A DNA stretch of 64,000 nucleotides from Lutibacter sp. B2 (GTDB lineage Bacteria > Bacillota > Clostridia > Peptostreptococcales > Thermotaleaceae). A program made the position numbers and the translations under genes. The notes below the pieces were generated by a model. The model did no database searches. It saw nothing but the letters and a program-made list of their open reading frames with translations, and had not been told where the DNA came from. Numbering within the stretch: the stretch's first letter is position 1; every line of letters begins with the position of its first letter. The DNA lies in NCBI GenBank assembly GCA_015686845.1, contig JADPRS010000013.1, forward strand, positions 1 to 64,000, read 5' to 3'. This document shows, one piece after another, positions 48,575-58,108 of the stretch.

Positions 48575-50803
48575 TTACAAGAAATTATCAAAGTTTTCTT
48601 CCAAGCCCGTTACTTCTTTGCTTGTTAATCGTGAAAACCCTAATTCGTTATACTTACAATTTACAACACTAATAAATTCATATCTGCTTAACTGAATAGT
48701 CTTTGTAATTACCTTTTCACCTTTAACATAAATATCATATCTGCCAACTGGCACAGTATATTTTTTAATTTCTTCTTTTAACTTTAGTTTTTCTAATTTT
48801 ATTTTATCTAGCTCTATTTTGTCTAATTTGGGGTTTACAGCCTTTAATAATTTTCTAGAGTTTTCATCTATTTCATCTTTATAATCTTGGTAAATTTTAT
48901 TAGGTATTACATCATAAGATATAATGTTTCTGAAATTCACTTGATTTTTTTCTATCTCGTAAGGAGATAATTCGGCTATCCACTTCGCAAATTCGTTATA
49001 CTTAAATAAATAATCGCTGCCTTTTAAGTTTTCTGTTGTTAAATATTGATTTATAATACTTATTTTATGACTTTCTGTTAATAACCCATCTATGTCTTTT
49101 AGTGCATCTTTTGATAGTTCATATATTTTGCTATCAATAAATCCTTTAGTTCCATTAGTCAGAAGGTTATTATCTATTTCTAAAAACACAAAGCAATTGG
49201 GTTCGTCTACAGGTTTCATGCCTTTTCTGTTACATCTTCCAAGCCTTTGAAATAGCCCACTTATATCTGAAAGTTCTGTAAACAAATAGTCAAAATCAAT
49301 ATCTAAACTTGCTTCTACAATTTGTGTAGCGATCCAGATACACGTCCCAACATTTTTAGTCTCTCCAAACTCTAATATTTCCCTTTCTTTTGTTGCTCTT
49401 TCACATTTTATAAATTTACTATGTAGTATATTTATACTTGATACTCCTTTTTCTAAAAGCTCCGTGTATATTTGTTGTGCTTTTTTAACAGTATTACAAA
49501 CCACAAGTATTTTATTACTTATATCATTTTCCCTATTTTCTTCAAATTTATTGTATATACTATCAGTGTCAATCTGGCTATGATAAACATTCACATTATG
49601 CCTTTTTATATCATTTATAAATGTTTTTTCTTCAAACTCAATTGGATTTTCTCCACTCTTTAATAAATCTCTTATAAATGGAGCTAATGTTGCCGTCAAG
49701 ATTGCAATCTTTCCTCCAAATTTATTTACTGTTTTAATACCATAAATCAAATATGCCAGTAAATCCGATCCATACATTTGAATTTCATCAATGACTATTT
49801 TTGAATAGGACAATGTAGCAAGTTTAAGTTCGTATCCTTGGTATTTAAACACAAAATCAAATAATTGATCTAAGGTTGAAATACTAAGAGGTATAGAAAG
49901 CTGTTTACTCTGATTATAATAATCCATAATATCCATTTCATCATTCTTATCGTTATTGTAATAGCTTAGTGCATCCGAATGGAGCAGTGCTAATTTAGAT
50001 TCAATATGATTTTTATCTAAAATATCTTCTTTAACTCTTTTGTATATGGAATTTATAGCTGTTTTTAAGGGCAATATAAAAAAGCCTTTGTTATTACCTA
50101 TCCAGTGAAGTCCTGCCTCAGTTTTTCCCATACCCGTTTGGGCAACAACCACAATATTATTATTGGTGTTTTCCTTGCAATATTGCTGAAGTTCATTCCA
50201 GTTTGAATGATTATCTTTACTTGTCCATTTCTTTAATAAATTACTAAGTCCGCATTTTAGAAAATCATTTTCACGTTCAATTGGAATTTCTCCACTTGCA
50301 CTATAGTCACATTTGTGGAGAAATCCTTTTATAAGAATCGCCTCATCATTTTTTGTTATTTCTTTTAGATTATTAGGCGTACTTATTTTAATAGGGTTTA
50401 TTTTAAAGTCGCTTAATAAGCTTTCTGCTAACTCTTTGCAACTCCTATTTTGTATTGCTCTTAAATTGTCGCAATAGTTATGATGATTCAAAACTGCAAA
50501 TCCTACCTTATAATAATCTTCTTTATTTTTAAATTCCTTTTGATTTATAAAATACAGAGATAACACATTATGTGCAATCTCTGTATTTTCGTTAAATTTA
50601 GTATTATTCTTTATTCTTTTTTGAAATTCTCTATTTGCTTTACCATAATCATGATATTCACAAGCAATTTTTGTAAGCTCGTATATATGTGGACTTTTGA
50701 TATATTTTAAATTTTGTAATATATCAAGATTTTGCAATAATTCATCTGTGTGCTGCCTTATGGTTTTGTCCGGTTTTGCTTTGTAATTAGATACATCCAC
50801 CAT
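48575..50803 (-). CDS. cas3: Cas3 HD nuclease-helicase
   Basis: 742 residues. The N-terminal HD nuclease domain includes ACEYHDYGKANREFQKR and later AVLNHHNYCDN. The superfamily 2 helicase has Walker A VAQTGMGKTEAGLHW, DEIQMYGSD (motif II), ILTATLAP (motif III), and QRLGRCNRKGM (motif VI). It degrades DNA once Cascade has bound a target. It starts eight bases after the cas5 stop. Confidence 0.97.
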   Translation of the reverse strand: MVDVSNYKAKPDKTIRQHTDELLQNLDILQNLKYIKSPHIYELTKIACEYHDYGKANREFQKRIKNNTKFNENTEIAHNVLSLYFINQKEFKNKEDYYKVGFAVLNHHNYCDNLRAIQNRSCKELAESLLSDFKINPIKISTPNNLKEITKNDEAILIKGFLHKCDYSASGEIPIERENDFLKCGLSNLLKKWTSKDNHSNWNELQQYCKENTNNNIVVVAQTGMGKTEAGLHWIGNNKGFFILPLKTAINSIYKRVKEDILDKNHIESKLALLHSDALSYYNNDKNDEMDIMDYYNQSKQLSIPLSISTLDQLFDFVFKYQGYELKLATLSYSKIVIDEIQMYGSDLLAYLIYGIKTVNKFGGKIAILTATLAPFIRDLLKSGENPIEFEEKTFINDIKRHNVNVYHSQIDTDSIYNKFEENRENDISNKILVVCNTVKKAQQIYTELLEKGVSSINILHSKFIKCERATKEREILEFGETKNVGTCIWIATQIVEASLDIDFDYLFTELSDISGLFQRLGRCNRKGMKPVDEPNCFVFLEIDNNLLTNGTKGFIDSKIYELSKDALKDIDGLLTESHKISIINQYLTTENLKGSDYLFKYNEFAKWIAELSPYEIEKNQVNFRNIISYDVIPNKIYQDYKDEIDENSRKLLKAVNPKLDKIELDKIKLEKLKLKEEIKKYTVPVGRYDIYVKGEKVITKTIQLSRYEFISVVNCKYNELGFSRLTSKEVTGLEENFDNFL

Positions 50804-50810
50804 ACCACCC

Positions 50811-51890
50811 CTAATTAAAATTAACTATATATGATTTTTCTTTACTTATATCAAAACAAAGATTGTCGCAGCCTTCTTCTGCTGAATATTCAGAAGTATA
50901 TACGACTTTCTTTTTTTCAAAGATTCGTTTATTATCTTCTATAATGTAATTTTTATTTAGATAATATTTTGTTCCATTTGCTGATATCTTGTCTCCTAAT
51001 TTTAAATATACTTGTTTATTTTTTATAAGATCATAATTGATGTATGCAGAATAGTCACTAACCATTCCATCTTCAATTTCATCTACAACATCCACAAAAC
51101 AAGCCTCTTTAACATCTACAAAATCTTCACTTCTACCAATCGATTTTAAATTATATATATTATCTTTAATATCAGTAAGTGTATTTTTATCGCTCTTTAT
51201 ATGAATTATCAATTCTACATTGTTTAAAACTTCATAATATTTTAAAGAAGTTATAATGCACGCAAATTTTGAAAAAGGTATTTCATATTTTTCGTTCTTA
51301 TAATCTTTATATAGCTGATTTATTGTTTTTTCTAGTTTCCTTATCTCTTTTTCTCTTTTAGCCATCCATTTAAGTTCTTGTGAATTTTTTTCACATGTTT
51401 TCTTTTTAATAGCTAATCTCTTTTTACGCTTTTTTATAAGTTTTAACACTTTATCATATCGATTAGTTTTAAATTCATTGATTTTTTCTAATAAGTCTTT
51501 TAATTCTCTATATTCCTCTAACAACTCCCTATTTATAACCTCTATTCCAATCCCTTCTCCGAAACTACTTCCTTTGGCTTTGGATGTAGCCACCTTATCA
51601 AATGCCATTGATAAAAATTTTTCATTTTTCATTTTTACTAAAAGTCCTCTATCCCCTTCTCCAATAGAATTTGAAAAGCAATAATCTGTATATGGTTCTT
51701 TATGCATAGCTTCATATTTACCCTGAACACTAATATCCATTGGATGATAAGTTGTATAACCACAGGTACTATGTAATGCTCCAATTATTGTTGAAAATGG
51801 TGGAAGTGGATAGGTCATTTTATTTAAAACCGTTTCTTCTTTTTTATAATTCGCACTGCTTTGCGTTAGTATAATTCTTAAAACTTCCAT
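50811..51890 (-). CDS. cas5: Cas5 Cascade subunit with a charged helical insertion
   Basis: 359 residues, longer than the roughly 220-260 usual for Cas5. The N-terminal RAMP part (LRIILTQSSANYKKEETVLNKMTYPLPPFSTIIGALHST) is typical of Cas5 of I-B systems. Residues about 120-200 are an almost pure Lys/Glu/Leu helical stretch (KDLLEKINEFKTNRYDKVLK onward), predicted coiled coil, before the RAMP fold resumes at EIPFSKFACIITSLKYYEVL. Cas5 caps the crRNA 5' handle. It is adjacent to cas7 with two bases between. Confidence 0.88.
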   Translation of the reverse strand: MEVLRIILTQSSANYKKEETVLNKMTYPLPPFSTIIGALHSTCGYTTYHPMDISVQGKYEAMHKEPYTDYCFSNSIGEGDRGLLVKMKNEKFLSMAFDKVATSKAKGSSFGEGIGIEVINRELLEEYRELKDLLEKINEFKTNRYDKVLKLIKKRKKRLAIKKKTCEKNSQELKWMAKREKEIRKLEKTINQLYKDYKNEKYEIPFSKFACIITSLKYYEVLNNVELIIHIKSDKNTLTDIKDNIYNLKSIGRSEDFVDVKEACFVDVVDEIEDGMVSDYSAYINYDLIKNKQVYLKLGDKISANGTKYYLNKNYIIEDNKRIFEKKKVVYTSEYSAEEGCDNLCFDISKEKSYIVNFN

Positions 51891-51892
51891 AC

Positions 51893-52783
51893 TTACACCC
51901 CATAATGTTTGTTAACTTGTGTCCTTAAGTCCTCAAAGAATTCATAAACGCTAATTGGCTTTAGTTCCTTTATAATTTCAGCTTCATTTTTGAAACCGCC
52001 AACTTCTAACAATGCAACCTTACATCCTTTTGAAGCTCTTTCTTTCAAAACTTTTATATTTGATAATTTTTCTTTTTCCACCTTTACTACGTTCTCAAAA
52101 TAATGAGTTTTTCTATCGGTTAAGCCACCTACAACAAATAGGGGTTCTGCATTGTCTAAATTTCCTTTTACCACTAAATTAAGCATTTCAATCGTGTCTA
52201 ATATTGAGATAACTCTATCTGCTTTTTCTTTATCCTCAGCTTCTACTGTATCAAAATTTTTATCTTTTCCTATCATTTCAAGATCAATTGTTATACTATA
52301 CATTTTCATGGTTTTATCATACTCATATTGGTATGGCATAAGTCCACATTTTCCTGCATCTCCTTTATTCTGTAAATTCAACTTATTTTTTTTTGCAAAA
52401 TTGGATGCAATATATAAATTGTTATGAAATCTTGTTTCATTTATAAAATGATCACAAGCAATTGCATCTGTTAAATAAAATGAACTCTTTCTGATATATG
52501 TATTTCCAGTTGTATTCATATATCCACCCTCTAATGCTCTGCAATTTGTAGCATTAAGATCCTCAGAAACAAATTTCTGAGTTGCTTTATCTACAGAAGT
52601 TTGCAAGTCATCATACATACCACTTTGTACCATGATCGCGTTTTTAAGGCTCTCTCTACTTCTTGTTGCATAACTCTTACCATTTTTAAATACCTTTTGA
52701 ACGCTTGATATATTTCCTAATCCCTCTCCGTAATTAGATGTCATATTTGCCACAACCGTAAGTGTTAATGCTTTTTTATTCAT
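51893..52783 (-). CDS. cas7: Cas7 (Cst2/DevR-type) Cascade backbone subunit
   Basis: About 296 residues. ALTLTVVANMTSNYGEGLGNISSVQKVFKNGKSYATRSRESLKNAI is characteristic of the Cst2/DevR branch of Cas7. Several copies line the crRNA along the Cascade filament. ATG 52783 has GGAGGAAAAAAAG upstream and lies inside the end of cas8. Confidence 0.92.
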   Translation of the reverse strand: MNKKALTLTVVANMTSNYGEGLGNISSVQKVFKNGKSYATRSRESLKNAIMVQSGMYDDLQTSVDKATQKFVSEDLNATNCRALEGGYMNTTGNTYIRKSSFYLTDAIACDHFINETRFHNNLYIASNFAKKNKLNLQNKGDAGKCGLMPYQYEYDKTMKMYSITIDLEMIGKDKNFDTVEAEDKEKADRVISILDTIEMLNLVVKGNLDNAEPLFVVGGLTDRKTHYFENVVKVEKEKLSNIKVLKERASKGCKVALLEVGGFKNEAEIIKELKPISVYEFFEDLRTQVNKHYGV

Positions 52784-54170
52784 CTTTTTTTCCTCCATTA
52801 TCTTTATTAGCCTCCTTATTAAGTGCATTTATAAATGTATATGCTATGTTTTTATTTTCATCAAAATCCGCAAATAAGTCGTATGCGAAATCAAAAACAA
52901 CCCCAGAATAGGAAGATAGCTGTAATAATATCTCGCAAAATCTTTCATAATCTTTAAAAGTTATTGCGCTGATTAACTTCTGCTTGTAACTATTGACTTT
53001 GTTCTCTGGAATTTCTTTCATTACTCTTTTAGCACTTTCATAAGCAGATTTCATTTGCTGATCCATTTTATCCCCTCCATAAATTAATGTGTTAATTTCT
53101 ATAAGTATTTTAATATTATATGAATAATTTGGATACTTGTATTTTTCAGTATCCTGCTTTGGTTTTAATAGCATTTCTATTAAATCATCAATCTTTATAT
53201 TGTTTAGAATACTGTCCGTTACTTCTTTTTCAAGATACCTAACATAGTTATCATTTACTCTATATGGTATTTTGATAGCTTTATAGTTTTCTATTGCTTT
53301 AAATATTTTAATCGCAGATTTTCTAATGTATAATGTTTCAAAATATTCTTTGTTTTTAATCTTATTCTTTTTTTTAATCTTACCTTTAATAATTACTTCA
53401 ACGTCAAAGTCTATAAAATTAGCAGAATTTTTCAGATCGCAAAACAATGTACTTCTAGGATGTTCACTATTACTAATTACATTATTTGTATTAAAAAGTT
53501 GTTTTATAGAATAGTTATTATTTATAAAGAATGCTTCAAATGATTTTGAAAATGCAAATGGAATAAAATCAAACTCATTGACATCATTAAATTTGTAAGT
53601 CTTAAAATCCCAATTATACGAAATTGTTTTACTTTTTCTACCTATGTCTATATCGTAATTTAATATTCTACAAATTTTATTAGGTTTTGAAAATAAGTAC
53701 TTCGGATTTGCAAATCTTGAGTACAAACTATCTCCATTTTTATATGTTTCTTTTATTAAATCTTCTCTGTTTTCGTTAATTTTTTGTAATATAACTTTTT
53801 TGTTTTCACCAGAAAACTTAATGTCTTTGAAAACTTTTTTCATGATAGTATTAGCTTTTAATTTATCATTCACCAATTTTATTTGTTCATCAGTAAATTC
53901 ACTATTCTTTAACATTTGCTCAATTACCCTATGATGCATAGCTGTTTCAAAATAATGCTCAACAAATAGCAAGTATCTTTTTTCTGTAATGGCCTCACTG
54001 TTATATGCTATTACATCATCCTCAATTTTATATAAGTTAGATTCTACCTCGTACCCCTTAGCCACAAGATAATCAAAATATTTTATAAGCCCCACTATAC
54101 TTGCACTGTATCTCCAATCAGATGTTTCCATTTTGGTGTTGAATTTTTCGTTTTCTATTATGCTTTTCAT
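52776..54170 (-). CDS. Cas8 large Cascade subunit (Cst1/Cas8b1-like)
   Basis: 464 residues. The start (SDWRYSASIVGLIKYFDYLVAKGYEV) resembles Cst1-type Cas8b1 proteins, and its place between cas6 and cas7 fits. Cas8 proteins recognise the PAM and anchor Cas3. No zinc-binding Cys cluster was seen. The sequence is divergent, so the subtype label rests mainly on gene order. It overlaps cas6 by four bases (ATGA) and cas7 by eight. Confidence 0.8.
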   Translation of the reverse strand: MKSIIENEKFNTKMETSDWRYSASIVGLIKYFDYLVAKGYEVESNLYKIEDDVIAYNSEAITEKRYLLFVEHYFETAMHHRVIEQMLKNSEFTDEQIKLVNDKLKANTIMKKVFKDIKFSGENKKVILQKINENREDLIKETYKNGDSLYSRFANPKYLFSKPNKICRILNYDIDIGRKSKTISYNWDFKTYKFNDVNEFDFIPFAFSKSFEAFFINNNYSIKQLFNTNNVISNSEHPRSTLFCDLKNSANFIDFDVEVIIKGKIKKKNKIKNKEYFETLYIRKSAIKIFKAIENYKAIKIPYRVNDNYVRYLEKEVTDSILNNIKIDDLIEMLLKPKQDTEKYKYPNYSYNIKILIEINTLIYGGDKMDQQMKSAYESAKRVMKEIPENKVNSYKQKLISAITFKDYERFCEILLQLSSYSGVVFDFAYDLFADFDENKNIAYTFINALNKEANKDNGGKKDE

Positions 54171-54904
54171 AGCGTCTCCTTCCTGATTATTTCAAACAAT
54201 CCAAAGCCACTTGACTTGCGACTTGCCACGCCACTTGTATATAAATAGTTGAGCAACGCTATATTACCCGTCAAACTAAATAAACCTACTGTTACCTCTA
54301 CAAATTGTGAATGATGTCTAACTACAGTTTTCTTACATCTTATAGGTGTTATAGCAAAGTCTTCTAAAATCGACATGGGTAACGTATTAGAATTAGCTAT
54401 TTGTAATTCTAATACGTTATTAAGCGCTTCATTAAAACCTTCTTTTTCATAAGAATAATATGTATCCTTGTTATTTTCTTTATTATGTTCTCTGACGCAC
54501 AGCGGAGATTTAAACATAACCTCAATTGTATTTGTTGTAATTGAAAATTCTTTTTCTACCAAAATATTTTTTACTGTCATTGTATTTTCATGAACCAAAG
54601 GGTACGATTTGTTCTTTTGCATTAATAATGCATTAAAAAATACTATACCTGTTGCTATATCACTTGTGCTAAAAATAATATGAATTTTTTTATTGGACAC
54701 TACTATCATTTCTTTTGTAAATTTACTATTGGGTATACCTACTGCAAATGTAAAAGGCTTGTCTTTCCCTGTTTCATAATAAATATTAAAATGTTTACCA
54801 TTCTCATATACAGTTAAACTATGTTTAAATAGACTAATTATAGCTGGACGATAATCCAATGGTAAATGTTCGTTTTTTAATTCCAATTCTACTTTAAATC
54901 TCAT
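54167..54904 (-). CDS. cas6: Cas6 crRNA-processing endoribonuclease
   Basis: 245 residues. RAMP fold starting MRFKVELELKNEHLPLDYRPAIISLFKHSL, with the C-terminal Gly-rich loop GVASRKSSGFGLFEI characteristic of Cas6. It cuts the pre-crRNA within repeats. First gene of the cas operon; a TATAAT and AT-rich promoter region lie in the 170 bases upstream. Confidence 0.92.
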   Translation of the reverse strand: MRFKVELELKNEHLPLDYRPAIISLFKHSLTVYENGKHFNIYYETGKDKPFTFAVGIPNSKFTKEMIVVSNKKIHIIFSTSDIATGIVFFNALLMQKNKSYPLVHENTMTVKNILVEKEFSITTNTIEVMFKSPLCVREHNKENNKDTYYSYEKEGFNEALNNVLELQIANSNTLPMSILEDFAITPIRCKKTVVRHHSQFVEVTVGLFSLTGNIALLNYLYTSGVASRKSSGFGLFEIIRKETL

Positions 54905-55058
54905 TATTTTCTCCTCTCAACACAAAATACTAATCACACCTTTTATCCCAAGTACTTATATTATAATCCTTATTTTTATAATTTTCTATAAATTTCTTTA
55001 AAATGTAATTTAAACCATATTTGTATATTGCCTATATATTTGTACTTTAAAATAAAAT

Positions 55059-55080
55059 AGAACCCTAAAAATAGGATTCT
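55059..55080 (-). terminator. terminator of the YedE-YedF-DUF3343 operon
   Basis: Minus strand: AGAATCCTA/TAGGGTTCT hairpin followed by ATTTTATTTT. It overlaps the stop of the DUF3343 gene. Confidence 0.65.
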
Positions 55081-55315
55081 ACTCTTCATAAACTAATTTA
55101 TACACGCTATCACAAATTTCAAATATCTTTTCAATTTCATCATCTATAATATCGTTTAAATCACTACTATAACAAAACTTAGCCCCTATTCCACAATTGG
55201 AACTCAACTTTCTTGGTACTGGCATAAGCTCGCAATGAATATTATTCTTCTTTGAAAATCGATTAAACTTAATGGCTCCTGAATGGGTAAAAAATATTGC
55301 TACATATTCTTTCAT
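55079..55315 (-). CDS. DUF3343 putative sulfur/selenium carrier protein
   Basis: 78 residues. YVAIFFTHSGAIKFNRFSKKN and the PVPRKLSSNCGIGAKF segment with a conserved Cys are typical of DUF3343, a small protein repeatedly found with TusA/YedF and YedE. It is thought to take part in selenium or sulfur trafficking. It follows yedF by 14 bases. Confidence 0.85.
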   Translation of the reverse strand: MKEYVAIFFTHSGAIKFNRFSKKNNIHCELMPVPRKLSSNCGIGAKFCYSSDLNDIIDDEIEKIFEICDSVYKLVYEE

Positions 55316-55329
55316 TCTATATTCACATC

Positions 55330-55536
55330 CTATTTACTAGCACAAATTAAATAATCTTCTTCTACCTCTTTTACTTCATAACTATATCCAGCATTTTTCA
55401 AAAATCTTGAAACATTATTTTTAGCAGTGTTATTATCTACCATAATATCAATGCTTTCTGGATTCAAATCTATTGCTTTTTTAGTCATAAGCACGGGTTG
55501 TGGGCAAGACATACCTCTCGTATCAATTCTATCCAA
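55330..55536 (-). CDS. yedF: TusA/YedF-family sulfur carrier
   Basis: 68 residues. The signature DTRGMSCPQPVLMTKKAI carries the active Cys in CPxP, which holds a persulfide or perselenide. It overlaps the yedE end by eight bases, indicating coupled translation. Confidence 0.92.
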   Translation of the reverse strand: MDRIDTRGMSCPQPVLMTKKAIDLNPESIDIMVDNNTAKNNVSRFLKNAGYSYEVKEVEEDYLICASK

Positions 55537-56614
55537 TCTTTACATCCCCTTTCACTTTGCTTTCAATACTACTCATTTCTGAATTAAAGTATCCTATTAA
55601 ACCAACAATCACAAAGCATGCAATTACAGCTATTTGTCCATTTGGTGTAGGTCCTTTAGGACTTGATGCTAAACCAAAATTATGACAAATTGCAGCTCCT
55701 ACAAACATTCCCATAACAGTAATAACAGAATCTGTATTTCCTTCAGCAGATAAAATTAATTGCCTCATAGGACATCCTCCTAATAATACAGAACCCCAAC
55801 CACATAAAACCATTCCTAAGAAGTTCCAAAGTGCATCCGCATGGGCAACTGGCTGATCTATAAAACCTACTTTAAAATAACCTAGTGCAAAATTTCCAAT
55901 GAGTGCAAATACAAATATTGATATAAATCCCAATATAAGATATGTATCTTTAAAAAGAATTAGATCTCTTATTCCACCAACCATACAAAGTCTAGTTCTC
56001 TGGGCTAAAGCACCTACTATTAATCCTGCAACTAATGCAATCATAATTGGAGCATGCATTTTACCAGGACCTTTTTCACTGAAGAATATAAAAGCTGGTG
56101 CACTTATTAATAATGCTAGTAAAAATACATTTATGATTGGAAATGCAAAACCTTCTGTCTTGCTTAATTTATAACTTCTTTTTAAACTAAATCCTTTATT
56201 TAAAAAGAATATCCCTAAACCAATACCAGCAGCAAAACCTACAATACCAACAATAGCATTCAAGTCTCCTCCTGCAAGTCTTAAAACCATTCTAAGAGGA
56301 CACCCTAAAAACATTAAAGCACCAATCATTACTATTATCCCAAGTGTAAAACGAATAAAAGGAGAAGAACCTCCCCTAGAATTAAATTCTCTTTTCCCTA
56401 AAGCCATAATAAAAGCACCCAATACCAATCCCATTATTTCTGGTCTTAAGTACTGAACGACTCCAGCTCTATGCATACCCAATCCACCTGCAATATCCCT
56501 TATGAAGCACGCAATACAAAATCCCATATTTGCAGGATTTCCAAATTTAACTAATAGCACTGCTATCACACCAACAATTGCACCTGTAAAAATAATGCCC
56601 TTTTTACTTTCCAT
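55529..56614 (-). CDS. yedE: YedE-family sulfur/selenium transporter
   Basis: About 361 residues with nine or more membrane helices. Two YeeE/YedE repeats are visible, each with a Cys motif: FLGCPLRMVLRLAGGD and LLGGCPMRQLILSAEGN, plus AQRTRLCMVGGIRDL. Related YeeE is a thiosulfate channel; the YedE subfamily is predicted to carry selenium species. ATG 56614 follows AGGAGGTG; the frame extends upstream without a ribosome site. Confidence 0.9.
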   Translation of the reverse strand: MESKKGIIFTGAIVGVIAVLLVKFGNPANMGFCIACFIRDIAGGLGMHRAGVVQYLRPEIMGLVLGAFIMALGKREFNSRGGSSPFIRFTLGIIVMIGALMFLGCPLRMVLRLAGGDLNAIVGIVGFAAGIGLGIFFLNKGFSLKRSYKLSKTEGFAFPIINVFLLALLISAPAFIFFSEKGPGKMHAPIMIALVAGLIVGALAQRTRLCMVGGIRDLILFKDTYLILGFISIFVFALIGNFALGYFKVGFIDQPVAHADALWNFLGMVLCGWGSVLLGGCPMRQLILSAEGNTDSVITVMGMFVGAAICHNFGLASSPKGPTPNGQIAVIACFVIVGLIGYFNSEMSSIESKVKGDVKIG

Positions 56615-56691
56615 TTTATTACACCTCCTATTAATTCTTCCATACAGATAAATTTTAACAGTATATACCACAATTGTTAAATAAATTATTC

Positions 56692-56714
56692 TTATAGTAT
56701 TTTTAATACTATAA
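56692..56714. promoter_or_regulatory. perfect 10-bp palindrome between divergent genes
   Basis: Inverted repeat TTATAGTATT/AATACTATAA with a TTT spacer, midway between the yedE and aminotransferase starts. Its placement suits an operator controlling both; no binding protein is known from the window. Confidence 0.45.
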
Positions 56715-56806
56715 AATTTTTCTATAATGGTTGTTTACATAACAAGAAATAGAATACTATTAAAATAAAAGTCTCGCTGAAATTCAAATACTGATGAGGT
56801 GAAAAA

Positions 56807-57985
56807 ATGAAAGCAGTATATTTAGATAATGGTGCAACATCATTCCCAAAAGCTCCTGGTGTTGCTGAAAGCATGAGCAATTATTTAATAAATATCGGAT
56901 GTAACATCAATAGAGGTACCTACGAAACTTCATTTGAAGCAGAAAATGTCGTTTTTGAAACCCGCGAACTTATTTGTACATTATTTAACTTTGACAAACC
57001 AGAGAATGTAGTTTTCACTAAAAATATTACAGAAAGCCTAAATGTATTAATAAAGGGTTTATTAAAGGAAGGAGATCATGTAATTCTATCTTCTATGGAG
57101 CATAATGCAGTTATGAGACCTATTCATTCTCTATTAACAAATGGAATCCAATTCTCTAGGGTAACTTGCAATGCGTTAGGTGAATTAAATCCTGAAGATC
57201 TAAAAACCCATATAAAATCAAATACAAAAGCTGTAATAATGACACACGCATCAAATGTATGTGGAACCATATTGCCCCTTGAAGAAATAGGTGATATCTG
57301 TAAAAAAGAAGGACTTTTTTTTATAATAGATAGTGCACAAACTGCTGGTTTTTTAGATATAGACTATAAAAAGCTTAAAGCTGATGCCATTGCTTTTACT
57401 GGACACAAAAGCCTATTAGGCCCACAAGGTATAGGTGGATTCATCATAAACGATAAATTAGTTAATACAATCTCTTCCTTAATAGAAGGGGGTACAGGCA
57501 GTTTATCTGAATATGAAATTCAGCCCAATTATATGCCTGATAAATTCGAAGCAGGAACAATGAACATCCCTGGCATTTATGGACTGAATACATCTTTAAA
57601 ATATATATTGGATTTAGGTACTCCTTCAATAAGAGAAAAAGAATTATATCTATTAAGTAAATTTATTCAAGAAATCAAAAACATGGATCAAGTAAAAATA
57701 ATAGGCAAACAGGAGACCCATGGAAGAACAGGATTAGTATCCTTAGCTTTTCCTAGTTATGATCATGCTCAAATATCTTATATGTTATATAAAGATTTTG
57801 GGATTATGACTAGATGTGGTCTTCATTGTGCTCCTTTTGCACATAAAACATTAAACACTTTTCCAGATGGAACAGTGCGATTTAGCTTTAGTCATTTTAA
57901 TACAGTTGAAGAAATCAATTACACTATAGATTGTATCCATAAAATTATTAAAAACCTTCCCCCTAACTATAATAGTGCAAAATAA
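56807..57985 (+). CDS. class V aminotransferase, cysteine desulfurase/selenocysteine lyase-like
   Basis: 392 residues. YLDNGATSFPKAP at the start, PLP-contact HNAVMRP and MTHASNVCGTILPLEEIG, the Schiff-base Lys in AFTGHKSLLGPQG, and the Cys loop MTRCGLHCAPFAHKTL. It liberates sulfur or selenium from cysteine or selenocysteine. It is divergent from the yedE-yedF-DUF3343 operon and likely supplies the persulfide carrier YedF. GAGGTG precedes the start. Confidence 0.9.
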   Translation: MKAVYLDNGATSFPKAPGVAESMSNYLINIGCNINRGTYETSFEAENVVFETRELICTLFNFDKPENVVFTKNITESLNVLIKGLLKEGDHVILSSMEHNAVMRPIHSLLTNGIQFSRVTCNALGELNPEDLKTHIKSNTKAVIMTHASNVCGTILPLEEIGDICKKEGLFFIIDSAQTAGFLDIDYKKLKADAIAFTGHKSLLGPQGIGGFIINDKLVNTISSLIEGGTGSLSEYEIQPNYMPDKFEAGTMNIPGIYGLNTSLKYILDLGTPSIREKELYLLSKFIQEIKNMDQVKIIGKQETHGRTGLVSLAFPSYDHAQISYMLYKDFGIMTRCGLHCAPFAHKTLNTFPDGTVRFSFSHFNTVEEINYTIDCIHKIIKNLPPNYNSAK

Positions 57986-58108
57986 AAGAATGAAAACCAG
58001 TAAATATCATACTAGTTATCATTCACATAAATTGAAACTTAATTCAGATGGGGTTTTTACTCCAACTGAATTGTAGTAATAGGAATTGAATTTATCAATA
58101 CGTTATTA

